60,869 nt of DNA from Fonsecaea monophora (lineage: Eukaryota > Ascomycota > Eurotiomycetes > Chaetothyriales > Herpotrichiellaceae): contig NW_019174081.1 of NCBI RefSeq assembly GCF_001642475.1, forward strand, positions 1 to 60,869, in the 5' to 3' direction. A program made the translations under genes and the position numbers. Within the stretch, counting starts at the first letter, position 1. Every line of letters begins with the position of its first letter. The notes beneath the pieces are model-generated. The model had not been told where the DNA came from. It was given only the letters and a program-made list of their open reading frames with translations, and searched no databases. This document shows, one piece after another, positions 40,854 to 52,221 of the stretch.

Positions 40854-41557
40854 GTCCGACTGCTTTTACCGGATTGACTGTGTGTAAGATAGCGACTCAA
40901 AAGGGCAAAGCAAACAAGGCATGGGGAAACTCAAGTGGCGTCATGGTAGATTGTTTTTGCCCCGCATCGGAATGGCCATATATTTTGGGGCATACATAGT
41001 CGATGCCTGTTGTCAATCTTTCATGCCATCAATGACTCTAGATGACCTACAGTGTTTCGCGTTCCCTTCCAGTTTATAAGAAGATAGCATCCCTCCTTAA
41101 TCACCACGAAAACCTATGGCTCAAAAGCACCGCAACATCTCATTTCAAAGCAAGGGGCATGTATAAGGCCATTTTGACCCAAACCTCCATTAGGACGGCG
41201 TACCGCAAAGGAGCCAGGAGGACGAACGTGGATTGTTGAGCTGCGAACCGGACACGATCGTAGCTATGTCGCGGCAAGAGAACATGAAGGCGCGGTGCAG
41301 GGCGTAGAAAATGACATACATTTGCGTTAATCTGTGGCTTTATATCTCAACAAATAGTATCTTTGCGCTCTTCAAAACCGCGGAGCTCAAAGCCCGTAAC
41401 AGGACACTCAGCAGTTGGGATCGGTGACGGTGGTTGGGAAGCGTTCTCAAAAGACAAACATAAAAATCCACCGAGACATCCTGAGTGCTTGTGCGTATGA
41501 GGAACAGTTAGACCATCAGAACTCTTTGCGGCACCTCTGCAACCTCAATTTTTCACA
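40854..41557. other. Intergenic region
   Basis: 704 bp between two same-strand genes, holding the CCDC97-like promoter and the 3' flank of the next gene. No ORF with protein character. Confidence 0.5.
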
Positions 41558-43472
41558 TCACCTCATTTCTGAGCTGGGGAAGAAACGAGGCCCACCATAA
41601 CCTCGTGCAAGAATGGCTTGCACGTCGATGTTGGCATGGGGACATTGCGCCCATAGTTTGACGAGAACATAACGGCCCGACCTGCGGATATATCAGTCCC
41701 TGAATTACACCCCGATATATTGGAAAAGGGGTGCTGTTGCTTACACTGGAGGGTCGAATTTGATTTCGGTGCTTGATTTGTTTCTGCTGATAAAGAACAA
41801 AGCATGTGGCGCAATGCCGGCCCTGGCAGACGAGGAGGTTGCCATTCCATTCAAAGTTGCCTTGGAGCTCGAACCTTCGGCTTCTGGAAGTTCACTTGCA
41901 AGATCCTCTGGGGGATAAATGGTGTTTGGGGCAACTGGCGCAGGACCAAATGTTCGAGCTCCACCCCGACTTGAAGTTGAAGGACGACCGTACAATCTGT
42001 CTTCCTCGGGATCGCCTTCCCGGCTACGACCGCTGAAAACCCCGTCGTTCTCACGAATTTGCTCCGCCCGCATGAGATCCAGCATGCGATTCCGGTGCGC
42101 AAGCGTACTCTCGAGGTCGAGTTGCTGGCGTTGAAAGCGTTCTGTTTCCCCTGTATCTCGTGCGTCAAGCTGGACATCGGGCTCATAGCCCTCTGAATCA
42201 CTCGAGCTAGACCACGGACCGTCGTTTCGCTCATTTCCGAAATACACTGGGCGGTATCGATCGACATAGGATCGCAATGAGTACTCGTCGTCGTGCCAAG
42301 GTCGCGGCGAAAGTGGCCCTTCTCCCCCATCTTCTACATCTGATGGGTCTACCACTGTGACATGAAAACCTGGGACGAGAGGGACCTCAAGATGGTGAGC
42401 TTCTTCGGAAGTTGTGGGATTGTTGAGGTGCCTCGAACGGTCAAAAGACCGGAGGTGTGGTGGCGCAGAGTATAGGTATTCCAGGGAAGGGCGGCGGTAT
42501 CCATCTGTTCTGTGTCGCTGATGACGGTCGCTGCTTTTGGATGACCAGCGAACATCATATTGAGACGTCCGGTCGAGGAGATCATCATCTTCCATTGTAA
42601 TGAAAATCAAGCCATTTTGAATTGGTGCATCATAACCAGCACGCGGGGCTTTGACCACAATTTCAGTCAGAGTGAAGGGCATGCCGCCCACATGCTTCAG
42701 GAGGAGGTTGCATTTGTTTGACTTTGTGCAGTATACGCTGGTATCATCTAGGAGGACATTTTGCGGATAAGAGTTGATGGGCATATGAGGATCTGAATAT
42801 TCTCCACCGTCGCAACTGACAATCTCCAGCCTCAGCTGGCCAGGGACGACCTGGCCATTGTGGCCATAGCTAAAAGTTCGAGGCTCGTCCTCGTATGTAC
42901 CGTCGGTCAATTTCCTCCGTTTCGACCTTGGCCGGTCACCACGATCACTGACTGATTGAGCTGGGGAGGTAGGTGACTGGTTGGATGATGGCACATATGC
43001 CTCTGATGCTGCAGCTCTTCCACTTTGTCCCAATCTTTCTCTTTGATATCTCTGTAGACGTTCGCTAGGCCTAAAGGCTCTCCGCCGGTTTCGCACGAGG
43101 CTCGATGGATTGCTAGTTTGAGCAAGACTCTCGGAAATGTCTAGGTCACGAAAGCGGGTGCCGACTTCCCTTCTTCTTCGTTCTCGTGGGGTGAGGGGGT
43201 CAGACGATAGTGGTCGGTCCGATCTGTCATCATTTGCCTCAGAGGCTGCCATCTGATCCCCTATTTCCCGGTCAAGTGCTTCGAATGCAATTTCGTGCTC
43301 AACACCAAGATGCCGCTCCGAACTGAGGAGATTCCTGAGATTTTCGAGGCGTGCAGAGATATCAGACCAAGCAGGGCGTTCAGGGGGATTGGACTTGGTG
43401 GATATCAGCTTAAAATGTCATAGGGGACTGAGTACGCAGTGCACGAATGACATGAGGACGGGATCGTACCAT
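41558..43472 (-). CDS. Conserved-looking protein of unknown function with disordered Arg/Ser-rich N-terminus
   Basis: Proposed exons are 43472-43470 (a lone ATG), 43408-41745 and 41681-41558, giving 596 aa. The first ATG inside the main exon is at 43252, but the frame upstream of it is clearly coding (RLENLRNLL, ERHLGVEHEIAFEALDREIGD) and runs to an in-frame TGA with no start. An ATG followed at once by GTACGA, with an acceptor at 43409, gives a 61-nt intron and joins in frame. The 63-nt last intron (GTAAGC ... CCGCAG) leads to SGRYVLVKLWAQCPHANID. The middle has a strand-rich block (QLRLEIVSCDGGEYSD, YPQNVLLDD). The strand-rich block plus the last exon recall galactose-binding/DOC-type folds, which is inference. 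No function assigned. Confidence 0.82.
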
Positions 43473-44289
43473 GGCTGAACAAAGGACGGGCAATACGTTG
43501 GCAAGAACAAATACGGTTCGAGGGATGAAAGCAACACGCAAGTTTCCTCGATTCGATATCAGGTTGGAAGAGACATTTGAAAGCAGGTGGCAGAGATTGT
43601 AGACATCAGCAATGAGACTGGGCTGCAGAGAAAAGGTCCTCCAAAGAAGGGTGGTAGTTGGATGTTCGCCAGTGAGAGTGCGGCGACCTTCAAGCGCTGT
43701 GACATGTCGCAGTGCATCAGCCAACTCTTGCCCCACGATTCAAATGGGCGTAGCACAGCGCCCTCCCAAGGCCAAAGGCCCGTGCTGCGTGGAAGGCACC
43801 ACCCGGAGAATTAACACACCATTTCCCCCTCTAGCCCTTTAGTCCTCTAGCCCTGTAGGCATCCCGCTAGGCTTCAAAGTTGAAAGCCTACGAGCATAAC
43901 TCTCACCAATGGCGTGGACGGCTGGGAGCCTGGCTGCTTAACTGCGGCACTGCGGATAAGGACAAGGACAAGTACATATGTACGTAGTTGAAGTGTTGCT
44001 TGGCATCAAACTGCCTTGCTGGGAGAATGGCTAGGGATACCAACCATTACCTTGTAAGCTCCTGAATCACGGGCTCCTTCAGCGAAAGAAACTCGCGGTA
44101 AGTGCCTCTGTCGCATAGCAAACAATTTTGTTTCTCTTTTCTCACTTTCACCTCCCCTGCAGCCTCATTCTACGATCACTTATCTCCTCACATTTGAGAA
44201 AGACACCCTCGACGGTCGCTCCCTCAAAGCTCAGTTCTTTGGACCCATCACACTGCGCCCATCTTCCTGATCACCCTCTCGAATGCACC
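43473..44289. promoter_or_regulatory. Divergent region between the unknown gene and AOS1
   Basis: 817 bp between two start codons facing apart. Pyrimidine-rich before AOS1 (about 44120-44280). No gene is supported. A 108-codon minus-strand ORF ending at 43410 overlaps the proposed first exon and intron of the unknown gene, and is probably not coding. Confidence 0.4.
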
Positions 44290-45690
44290 ATGGACGAGAA
44301 CCCAGTGTCCGAGGGTTCTCATCCTCCGAACGGCCTCCCCCTTGCCGATTCTGTGGCGGCTGACTTGAACGGGGCTATGACCGGCATAGTGAACGGAGGC
44401 ATTGATGGTGTCATGAATGGTCCTACATTTGTTACACCCGTTCCCGTCATGGAAAGCTCCAACGGCTACCAACAAGTCCCTCATGCGCCTTTTGGCGACA
44501 TGACGCTCGCGATGAATGGAATGCAACCTGAAATGTTTGGAATGCAGCCTCAGCAACCCATCTCTGCCGATGAGATTGCTTTATACGACAGACAAATCCG
44601 CCTATGGGGCATGCAAGTCCAGGAAAAGATTCGTCGCGCGAACGTTCTTCTCATTGGAATGAAAGGCTTGGGCAGCGAAATCGCAAAAAATCTAGTTCTA
44701 GCAGGAGTTGGAGTGTTGACCATATTGGATCACGAAATTGTTACAGAAGAGGATCTGGGAACACAGTTTTTCGTCCAAGAAGCTCAAGTTGGCCAAAACC
44801 GTGCGCAGGCGGCCCTCGCAGAACTACAGAAACTGAATCCAAGAGTCGAGGTATATACGGACCCGCACGCGGCCGTAACCAAGGATCCCGAATATTTCCA
44901 GAATTTCGACATAACTATTGCAACAGGTCTCATTATGGATGTACTTGGGACCATCAACATGGCCTGCCGGATGTATGGTCGAAAATTCTATGCCGCAGAC
45001 ACCCACGGTATGTACGGTTACGTATTCGCCGACTTGATCATACATGATTTCGTGATTGAGAGACAGGAGAGGAATAAACCCACCAAAGTCGGCGATATGG
45101 AGACTTCTACGAAATGCGTCACTGCCGTTGAATCGAAGAAGGAAAATGGGAAGACCATGGAACTTATTACCTATCAAGAGACCTACTCTCCCATTCAGCT
45201 GGCCAATCTTTCTCCTCTTCCGGCGCGGGTAAGGAATACTCGACGGAGCCGCACCAAAGTCACTCCTCTCCTTTCTTGCCTGCGGGCTCTGTTCGACTTT
45301 CAAGGCCAAATGGGGGGGAGGCTTCCTGCGCATAACAGAGCAGACCTCGAGCTATTCACGAGATTGGCAAACCAGAAACACCTAGAGCTCTCGCTTCCAC
45401 TGGAAAGCTTGAGATCCGACTTTCTCCGGGCCTTTTTGCAGAACCTTGGCTCCGAAATCAGTCCCGTGGTTGCGTTCCTGGGAGGCTCTTTGGCACAAGA
45501 TGTCATCAATGTACTGGGCCAGAAGGAGCAGCCCCTTCAAAACTGGCTCCTTTTCGACGGGGAAGAATTTACTGCCACCCAGTTTTCGATACATCCTATC
45601 AACGACGATGCCATGGAGATGATAGCCACCAACGGGGCTGTGATGGTGCCAGAGGGTGCACCCTTGGATGGCACAGTTCAAGTTGCTTGA
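44290..45690 (+). CDS. AOS1: SUMO-activating enzyme E1 subunit Aos1
   Basis: Intronless, 466 aa from the ATG at 44290; the frame is open 54 codons further upstream but without another ATG. The ThiF/E1 adenylation-type fold starts near residue 95: ISADEIALYDRQIRLWGMQVQEKIRRANVLL is the diagnostic Aos1/Uba1 block (each part shortened here), with the nucleotide-binding loop GMKGLGSEIAKNL near residue 123 and DHEIVTEEDLGTQFF. Aos1 pairs with Uba2 to activate SUMO with ATP in the nucleus. It lacks the catalytic Cys domain, as expected of Aos1. About 95 extra N-terminal residues are Asn/Gly/Met-rich (MNGMQPEMFGMQP) and probably disordered. Confidence 0.9.
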   Translation: MDENPVSEGSHPPNGLPLADSVAADLNGAMTGIVNGGIDGVMNGPTFVTPVPVMESSNGYQQVPHAPFGDMTLAMNGMQPEMFGMQPQQPISADEIALYDRQIRLWGMQVQEKIRRANVLLIGMKGLGSEIAKNLVLAGVGVLTILDHEIVTEEDLGTQFFVQEAQVGQNRAQAALAELQKLNPRVEVYTDPHAAVTKDPEYFQNFDITIATGLIMDVLGTINMACRMYGRKFYAADTHGMYGYVFADLIIHDFVIERQERNKPTKVGDMETSTKCVTAVESKKENGKTMELITYQETYSPIQLANLSPLPARVRNTRRSRTKVTPLLSCLRALFDFQGQMGGRLPAHNRADLELFTRLANQKHLELSLPLESLRSDFLRAFLQNLGSEISPVVAFLGGSLAQDVINVLGQKEQPLQNWLLFDGEEFTATQFSIHPINDDAMEMIATNGAVMVPEGAPLDGTVQVA

Positions 45691-46073
45691 GCCATGCACG
45701 CCATGGTACAGAGAAGGCTGGAATCTTTGGGACGACGTGAAGCGTGTCTTGCGTGTTCAAGGCTTCGCCTCACCCAATTGGGTTCAGGATCCATTCTTGG
45801 CATCGCGAAATTTGAATAAATCTCTCACAAACATTCATCAACATCACAGACTACAAGGGTCTGTACAGAGCTCGGCGCTTCAACATATGGGAAAGGGGGA
45901 CGTGCTGGACTCTCCGCATTGCTACCCTCCATACTCGTTTCGTTCTCGGAGCGTGGACTTGGACAACTTTGTTCACAAGTACAGACTGTATGAACCGTCG
46001 TTGCCTGAAAAGTAGGCAGGCCTTGACCACTTGGAATGAATCTTAGGACCTCTGACCCTTACTGAGACTGAAA
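45691..46073. other. Short intergenic gap between AOS1 and RIT1
   Basis: 383 bp between two plus-strand genes. Holds the AOS1 3' UTR and RIT1 promoter; nothing else is seen. Confidence 0.55.
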
Positions 46074-47535
46074 ATGAGCCATCCAGATTTTCCCTCAAAA
46101 TTAGCTGACCTGACGCTAACCGATTCGACTCATCATCCCTCTCTGTATGCAACGCTAAAATCAATTCGCAAGTCTGCCCTCTCTATTCCGAATCGCCTCA
46201 CCTCGGTCCTTAGTGATGCGACGTTTGTCAAAGAAGTATCCCATCGGTACAATCTGCCGCTGGTGGCCAACGAGCGTTGTGGTAGCTGGTACATCGACCC
46301 AGCTGATAAAACAGGCAGTACGTATTTCAAAAGCACAGACGGCCACCACGGACAATGGGACTTTTCCCCACGCAGACTCAATCTGCAGCTTCTTCCGATC
46401 TTATCTGCGTATGGCGGCGCAATCGTGGTCGATTCGACGCGTCGTGGCAAGAATCTGCCAGATGCCTTCAGTAAGACCGTGCCTATCTGGACCGCGGTTG
46501 TCAACAAAGCATTGTTCCCAGAAATCCCATCGGCGCACAGACTTCAGACCCCGCCTCCACCAGATGACCTAGGCCATTCTGAGGTATCGCAGATTGAAGC
46601 CCGGCTCGAGCATTTCACGAGCACCTTTGCCGGTCTAGGGTTGAACTTAGAAAGTTTGCGGAAGGAATTGGGACGTCCTGTGCGCCTCACCTGGGAGATC
46701 AACGGCTATTCTAGTGTTCAAAGTGCTAACGAAGCCGACGTTCGGCCATCAGGCTCAGGGTCTAAAGCCGGGCACTCCTATCACAACCTCGTGCTGTGCT
46801 CCGCGTCTCGTCGCGTCCGGGGTGCAGAAAGCTCAGAAGGTGGATACATCCAAGGCGCCGGTGACGACAGCGAGGGTTGGTCGCACGGACTGACCGCAGA
46901 GCTCTTCTGGAGATACAGAATGCTGTTGATACAAACTCCCGAAGATGAACTCCCTGCGCTGATCGAAGATCTCCTTGGAAAACAAAGAGAAGCGCATGGC
47001 GCAAGTGTTTCCGTTACGAGGATCACTCCAACGTCCAATCTTTATCTTGCAGTCGGGCCAGTCGAAAGCTTGGATGGTTTCGACGTGATTGTCAACTGTC
47101 AAGGTGACGCAAAAGGCCCAACATCAAAAGCCGTTTGGTTAAATTGCCGCGATGGCAAACTCGGTAGCAAAGAGCTTCGAGATAAGTTGCCTGGCGTCGT
47201 CAGCGTCATCAGCAAACAGCTCCACACGCAACCTCAGAGCAAGATACTGATCACTTGCACAACAAGCAAAGATCTCAGTGTCGGTGTGGCTATTGCGATT
47301 TTGTGTTTGTGCTATGAAGACGAAGGTTAGTCAAATTCCGGAGGGCGTTTGACCTGGCAAGATGATTGACATTCGAGATCTAGGACATCTGAGGGAAATC
47401 ACGGACCAGCCCACTGTCGAGAAGCAACTGGTTAGGCGAAGACTAGCATGGATCATCTGCTCAAAACAAGATGCAAACCCTTCGAGGGCAACGCTTCAAG
47501 CCGTCAATTCCTTCTTGATGCAACGTCCGGCTTAA
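46074..47535 (+). CDS. RIT1: tRNA A64-2'-O-ribosylphosphate transferase Rit1
   Basis: Two exons, 46074-47325 and 47384-47535, give 467 aa; the 58-nt intron has a GTTAGT donor and TCTAG acceptor. Rit1 adds phosphoribosyl to A64 of initiator tRNA-Met, keeping it from being used in elongation. Family landmarks are ANERCGSWYIDP near residue 65, YFKSTDGHHGQWDFSPRRLN (split here for length), GGAIVVDSTRRGKNLPDA, and the final LVRRRLAWIICS ... DANPSRATLQAVNSFL after the intron. Without that intron the last conserved block would be lost, so the splice is well supported. The length fits the family (about 450-520 aa). Confidence 0.95.
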
Positions 47536-48005
47536 CGCTGAAACCGAAGCACCAGAGGAAGGGTGTGAATCAGACCAACACCGTTGCACCCGTTGGCCAT
47601 GATCAGAGTCAGGAAAGCAGGGCAGCATGTGGAAGCGGCGCCTGGGAATCTTGTGGCGATTGAGGCATGAGTGCGCAGGACTGTGGGTGACAAAGAGCTT
47701 CCAGCTTACTGCAGAAGCAACAAGCGATGCCAATGAGAGTGTGGTGGGGGAAAGCTGCAGGCGAGATGGAGGGCGGAAGTGCCAGGTGCGGGTGCGGGCG
47801 CAGGTGAGGGCGCAGCTGTGGGCGTCCGGCGGGACCCAAGGCCACCAGAGGCTGGGCCGCATGATTGCATCATCACCATCATCACTCCTCGATTTGGAGG
47901 ATGCGGTTTATACAACAAAAAATACCACGCTGCCGCTTCTGAAATCTCAAGGCTTCTCCCAAGTTTCCTCGTCGCTGGATCACGCCTTTTTCTCTCTCCG
48001 TCGCA
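47536..48005. other. Intergenic gap between RIT1 and the aldo-keto reductase
   Basis: 470 bp holding the RIT1 3' end and the reductase promoter, with a GC-rich purine-heavy patch at about 47760-47850. No gene is supported. Confidence 0.5.
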
Positions 48006-48939
48006 ATGCCTCCCCTCTCTTTCAGCGATACCCTTCCTCTACCTAACACCACCATCCACATACCCCGCCTTGGCTTCGGAGTCTATCAATCCCCTGCAAC
48101 TGTCTGTGAACAGTCATGCCTGTGCGCTCTACAAGCCGGATACAGACACATTGATACCGCGCAGTTCTACCACAACGAAGCTCAGGTTGGGGAGGCGCTG
48201 CGTAAATCAGGAATTCCGCGCTCCGAGGTGTTCGTCACCACCAAAATTCTCTCTGCAGCAGGAAGCGTTGAAAAATCATACAAAAAGTGTCTCGAAAGTG
48301 TGGAGAAGATCGATCCGGGACGTGATGGCTACGTAGATTTGTTCTTGATACACAGTCCCAATGCGGGAAGTAGCAAGAGAAAAGAGATGTGGCAGGCTCT
48401 TGAAAAATTGTACGAGAAGGGAAGGGCTAAGAGCATTGGTGTGAGCAACTTTGGTGTTGGACATATTGAGGAGATGAAAGAATATGCAAAGATCTGGCCG
48501 CCACACGTCAATCAAATAGAGGTATGATGAAGGCTCCTCTTCTCATCAAGCTGCTCTGGTCTTGTCAAGATATGGGGATGGAAGCTGACCACATTTCTGC
48601 TAGTTGCATCCATGGTGCCAACAACGAACCATCACCGATTATTGTCAGAAAAAAGGTATCATCATCGAAGCCTACTCGCCGCTGGTTCGAAATTACAAGG
48701 CCAACGATGCCACATTGGTCTCCTTGGCCCAGAAATACAACAAGACCACGCCACAGATCCTCATCAGATACTGTTTGCAGAAGAACTGGGTACCTCTGCC
48801 GAAAAGTGATACTCCGGATAGAATCAAGCAAAACGCCGACGTTTATGACTTTGAATTATCTCCGGACGATATGGAGGCGCTGGATGCATTGGACCAAGGG
48901 GACGCAGGGGCGATTGTTCAAGCTGTGCGCAACGATTAG
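48006..48939 (+). CDS. Aldo-keto reductase
   Basis: Two exons, 48006-48521 and 48604-48939, give 283 aa; the 82-nt intron has a GTATGA donor and GCTAG acceptor. The TIM-barrel AKR signatures are intact: GFGVYQSP, GYRHIDTAQFYHNE with the catalytic Asp and Tyr, VTTKIL with the catalytic Lys, and LFLIHSP with the His. IGVSNFGV and LPKSDTPDRIKQN near the C-terminus fit NADPH binding. It reduces carbonyl compounds with NADPH; the substrate is not evident from sequence. It is close in type to fungal and bacterial AKR5-like 2,5-diketogluconate/aldose reductases. The start ATG is followed by a typical short AKR N-terminus. Confidence 0.93.
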
Positions 48940-50373
48940 GATGTGCGACCTAGCCAGGGCCGCGTTAATGACGGCATGAGGCGAAGGCTGTGGAGAGGAA
49001 ATTGCTTTATCCAAGCGTGAAGGTGAAGCAATGGTGCCAGTCCAAAGCAGCCATGGATCCCCTTTCCACTCTTTGCTGCGCAGCTTCGTGGATATGATCG
49101 TCACTGTCGTTGCTTCCTGAAAACCCGAATGTGTCTGATTGCTTTCTGTTGTGCTTCAGTGTCTTCGGCAGGACCATTCAAGTAAGAGAGCGCATGCCAT
49201 CTGGCAGGATCAAACCGCCTCTAATCGTACCAGCCTTCTAGTTCTCGGTAGGCAGCGAACCAGTTTCATTCGTCCAAGTTCAAATTTGATTACCTTTTAT
49301 TACAGATCCGGCGATACCTCGGACTGCGCACATGTTTAGTACATAGTCAAAAGCAGACATCTCCCCTGTACAGAGCCATGAGTTGTATCCTCTAATTGAC
49401 GAGACCGTACAGTCTGCAGCCTTGATTTAGGTCTAGCCATCATAAGGAGCCTCCACATAGGATCTGGTCAAGGAACGCCCGCCTTCTCCATCGCCCTTTA
49501 TCCAACGGAGCAACGCTATACCAGGGTGTGCATGACCACCTTGCTGCTACAAATCAAATACAAGACTGTCCAAAAAAAAGACCATTTCCTGGTACATGCC
49601 GAACGACAATTTCTTGTGCACCACACCGTATTCCGCAGTGCGTCCGCATATGAGGTTGCTTGTCAGAAGCTCTGCATTGAGGACTCGGCAGATTCTCTCT
49701 CCCAACATTTTCGTCCAAGACCTCTTGCGAGATCTTGGGGACAGGCTGGCCTGAATCATCGGAATCTAATCAACCGCCGTCAAACGCTTTCGATGGACTT
49801 GTACGACAGCCACAAAGTTAGAGCGGCGACTAGACAGGACCTTGTCGTCGTCGGGATCCTTACTGGAAGAGGCGAGGTGGCATCAAACCCCAGGCGGCCA
49901 GCCCAATGCCATGATTTCCATATCATAATCACGACGACAAGCGGCATGAAAGCAGCAAGAGGGTCTTCTAATCTACGGCGATTAGTCTTGGTTTTGCGGG
50001 TGCTTCACGAAAGACCTGCGATTACTCAACATCAACTAGGGAGCTCCAAGCCTTGTCCACCACATTCTTGTACCAGACTGGGGCTCAACTGCTACCGGAA
50101 AATGTTGAGGACGCCTCTTGCAAACGATTGGGGAGCGGTACTGGCTGGAGAGATGGGTTGAAGCTGGTTGCACAGATGTACCTGTGTCCTTCCTTCGATG
50201 GAAGTGTTCGACGGGACCAGGGGACGGTAGGCAAGTATAAAAGTCGACAAATGCCCTCTTCATCTTGTATCCTTCTGAGATATAGCATTGCAAGATCGTC
50301 TTTGCCCATGACTTCTACTGGACCGGCTTAGATTTGTTTAGATACACAGCTCCAGCACTCAAACAATATCAAG
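48940..50373. other. Large intergenic region upstream of the carbonic anhydrase
   Basis: 1.4 kb with no supported gene. A 211-codon plus-strand ORF at 49526-50161 begins with GTG and lacks any conserved pattern. It may be leader or chance. No repeats of note. Confidence 0.5.
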
Positions 50374-51092
50374 ATGTCGACAATCCCCAATACACCTGTC
50401 GCTTCTGGCCCCAGCATCGACGAGCTGCTTGAGCGTAATAAGTCAGTGATTCTCGAGCGCTCAGAGTCTCCGAGTCTCAAACCAGCTCTATTTGTCCACA
50501 CGGACTTCTAGTTGACATGAGTACAGGCAATATGCTGCTGGGCACAAACCTATTCCCACTTTAATGGATCGGGTGAGAAACGATGCCAAAACGAACGGTC
50601 CTCATGTCTTGATCGGTAGGATGGGATCCTTCCAAGGCCAAGGAAAGCGGTGACACTGAACAAATTCCAGTCTCATGCCTCGATTCTCGGGCCAATCCGA
50701 TGACCTTTTTGAATGTTCAGGTCCGGGAATGTCTTGTGTTGCGCAACGTAGCAGGACGCTTCGCCTCGGTTGCAGAGGACATTGCTGCCCTCGACACCCT
50801 CTTTCACATTTCTCAGATCATCCTCGTCCACCATAACGATTGCGGCGCGTCGCACGTAACAAAGCCCAAGATTCTCGATAGAGTCCACAAGAAGAGGCCC
50901 GAGTACACGGCATTTGCAGAGCTCGAAGAAAGACTGCCAATGAAGGAAAATAACCGCGATTCACTGCTGGAAGACCTCGAAAGAGCCAAGAAGTGCGGGT
51001 TCCTCAGGACAGATCTGATCGAGGGCATTGTTGGGTTGTGGCTCGATGTTGACACCGGGCTGGTAGAGAGAGTGTATCCCGAGGATAACTGA
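50374..51092 (+). CDS. Beta-class carbonic anhydrase-like protein
   Basis: Three exons, 50374-50441, 50527-50615 and 50671-51092, give 192 aa; introns are 85 and 55 nt (GTCAGT and GTAGGA donors). Beta-CAs hydrate CO2 to bicarbonate with zinc. The Zn-ligand motifs are present: CLDSR (Cys and the Asp-Arg dyad) right after the second intron, then HHNDCGA (His, Cys). The protein is at the short end of the class (fungal ones are about 170-290 aa), like the small beta-CAs of ascomycetes. Both introns are needed to bring the first Cys motif into frame, which supports the model. Activity is inferred from the intact motifs. Confidence 0.9.
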
Positions 51093-51535
51093 GGCAATGA
51101 ATGGTTCACAGGGCATTTCCAATACGAACTTCTCTCGCTCAAACTCCAATTCACGTGCAGATGGAGGACAAATAGGAGGAGGGCTGCAAAAGTGGGTTAG
51201 CGAGACAACATCTCCATATTTGTGCATCCGCGTTACAGACAAGCATTGATGATCTCAACTGTCTCACAGTGTACGCGCAAGCTACCATTGCAGCATGGCT
51301 CTTGTTCCGTCTCTCTGATGTAGATTTTATTTCTTAATGTCGAGAACGTCGCTCCTTGAGAATCCCGATGACAGACCATCACATTGTTTTCTCTGCGGTT
51401 ACTTCTCTGTTTCAAGAATACTCAGGGTCCTTGCAATTGGTACGTCTTCCTCAACTCTTGAGGGAGTATAGTCTTCCTCGTTGTCTTACGCACGTGATAG
51501 ATGCGCTGCCAATTGCACCCTGAAGGGCCAGTACC
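51093..51535. other. Intergenic gap
   Basis: 443 bp between the carbonic anhydrase and a small plus-strand ORF. Nothing is seen. Confidence 0.5.
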
Positions 51536-51829
51536 ATGGCCGCGATTCACCGCAATTGTCTTTTCTGCCAGAAGAAGCCTTGGACCGACGGAGAGCTCGA
51601 GTTGCTCAACTGGTACAGTGTGAACCTCAACGGCCGCTTGGACACCCGCGTCTGCTTTTTTCACAATCAGAAACAGATCCAGTGCCTGCGGAGGGTGCGC
51701 GGTCGGGCGCAGCAGGAATCTCGGCGGCGGAAAGTGCCTGTCGAGGAACTGAAACAGAGGATCTTCATGGATCATTATCGAGAGATGAAAGAGGACGAGA
51801 AGACCTCGAAGTCTTGTATTTTGATGTGA
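51536..51829 (+). CDS. Small hypothetical protein
   Basis: 97 aa with a good ATG context (ACCATGG). It carries two close Cys (CLFC), then KKPWTDGELELLNWY, which faintly recalls the start of a Myb/SANT helix, and a highly basic middle (RRVRGRAQQESRRRK). No family can be assigned. It stands alone between the carbonic anhydrase and the decayed DUF6604 gene, and may be a chance ORF. Confidence 0.33.
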   Translation: MAAIHRNCLFCQKKPWTDGELELLNWYSVNLNGRLDTRVCFFHNQKQIQCLRRVRGRAQQESRRRKVPVEELKQRIFMDHYREMKEDEKTSKSCILM

Positions 51830-52221
51830 ACGACAAAGGCCACGATTCAAAGGCGCTCTTCAGGCACTTGGGTGTGGCAACGAATACCGAGCAGCTCTGT
51901 ACATAAGAAAGAACAACCTTTGGGTGGGTTGCTCTTTGCCCTTTTGTCATTTGGCTGCTCACCTTCTCGCCTGCTCGCCTGTTGCCTACACATGCCTCAC
52001 CATTCACGCACGCACTCTCTCACACGCGATGATTCTTTCAAATGGTCAAGCTATCAGCTCATTGAGCTCACACGACCCGATCAGGTATTTGGAGCGTAAG
52101 TTGTTCCGAGTTGCTTTGCTCTCCTCCAGCAGTACATCCAGTCACTTTTTGTGGCCTGAACCCGCGTCCATCTCCCACATCAATTCTCCTCGCCCACATC
52201 AAAGTACCATAGCATCGAAAA
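51830..52221. other. Intergenic gap before the DUF6604 pseudogene
   Basis: 392 bp. Some plus-strand frames are open but low in complexity; no gene is supported. Confidence 0.45.

Noticed and set aside
49526..50161. 211-codon plus-strand ORF
   Set aside because: Starts with GTG, has no conserved pattern or membrane/signal features, and sits in the carbonic anhydrase leader region. Probably chance.
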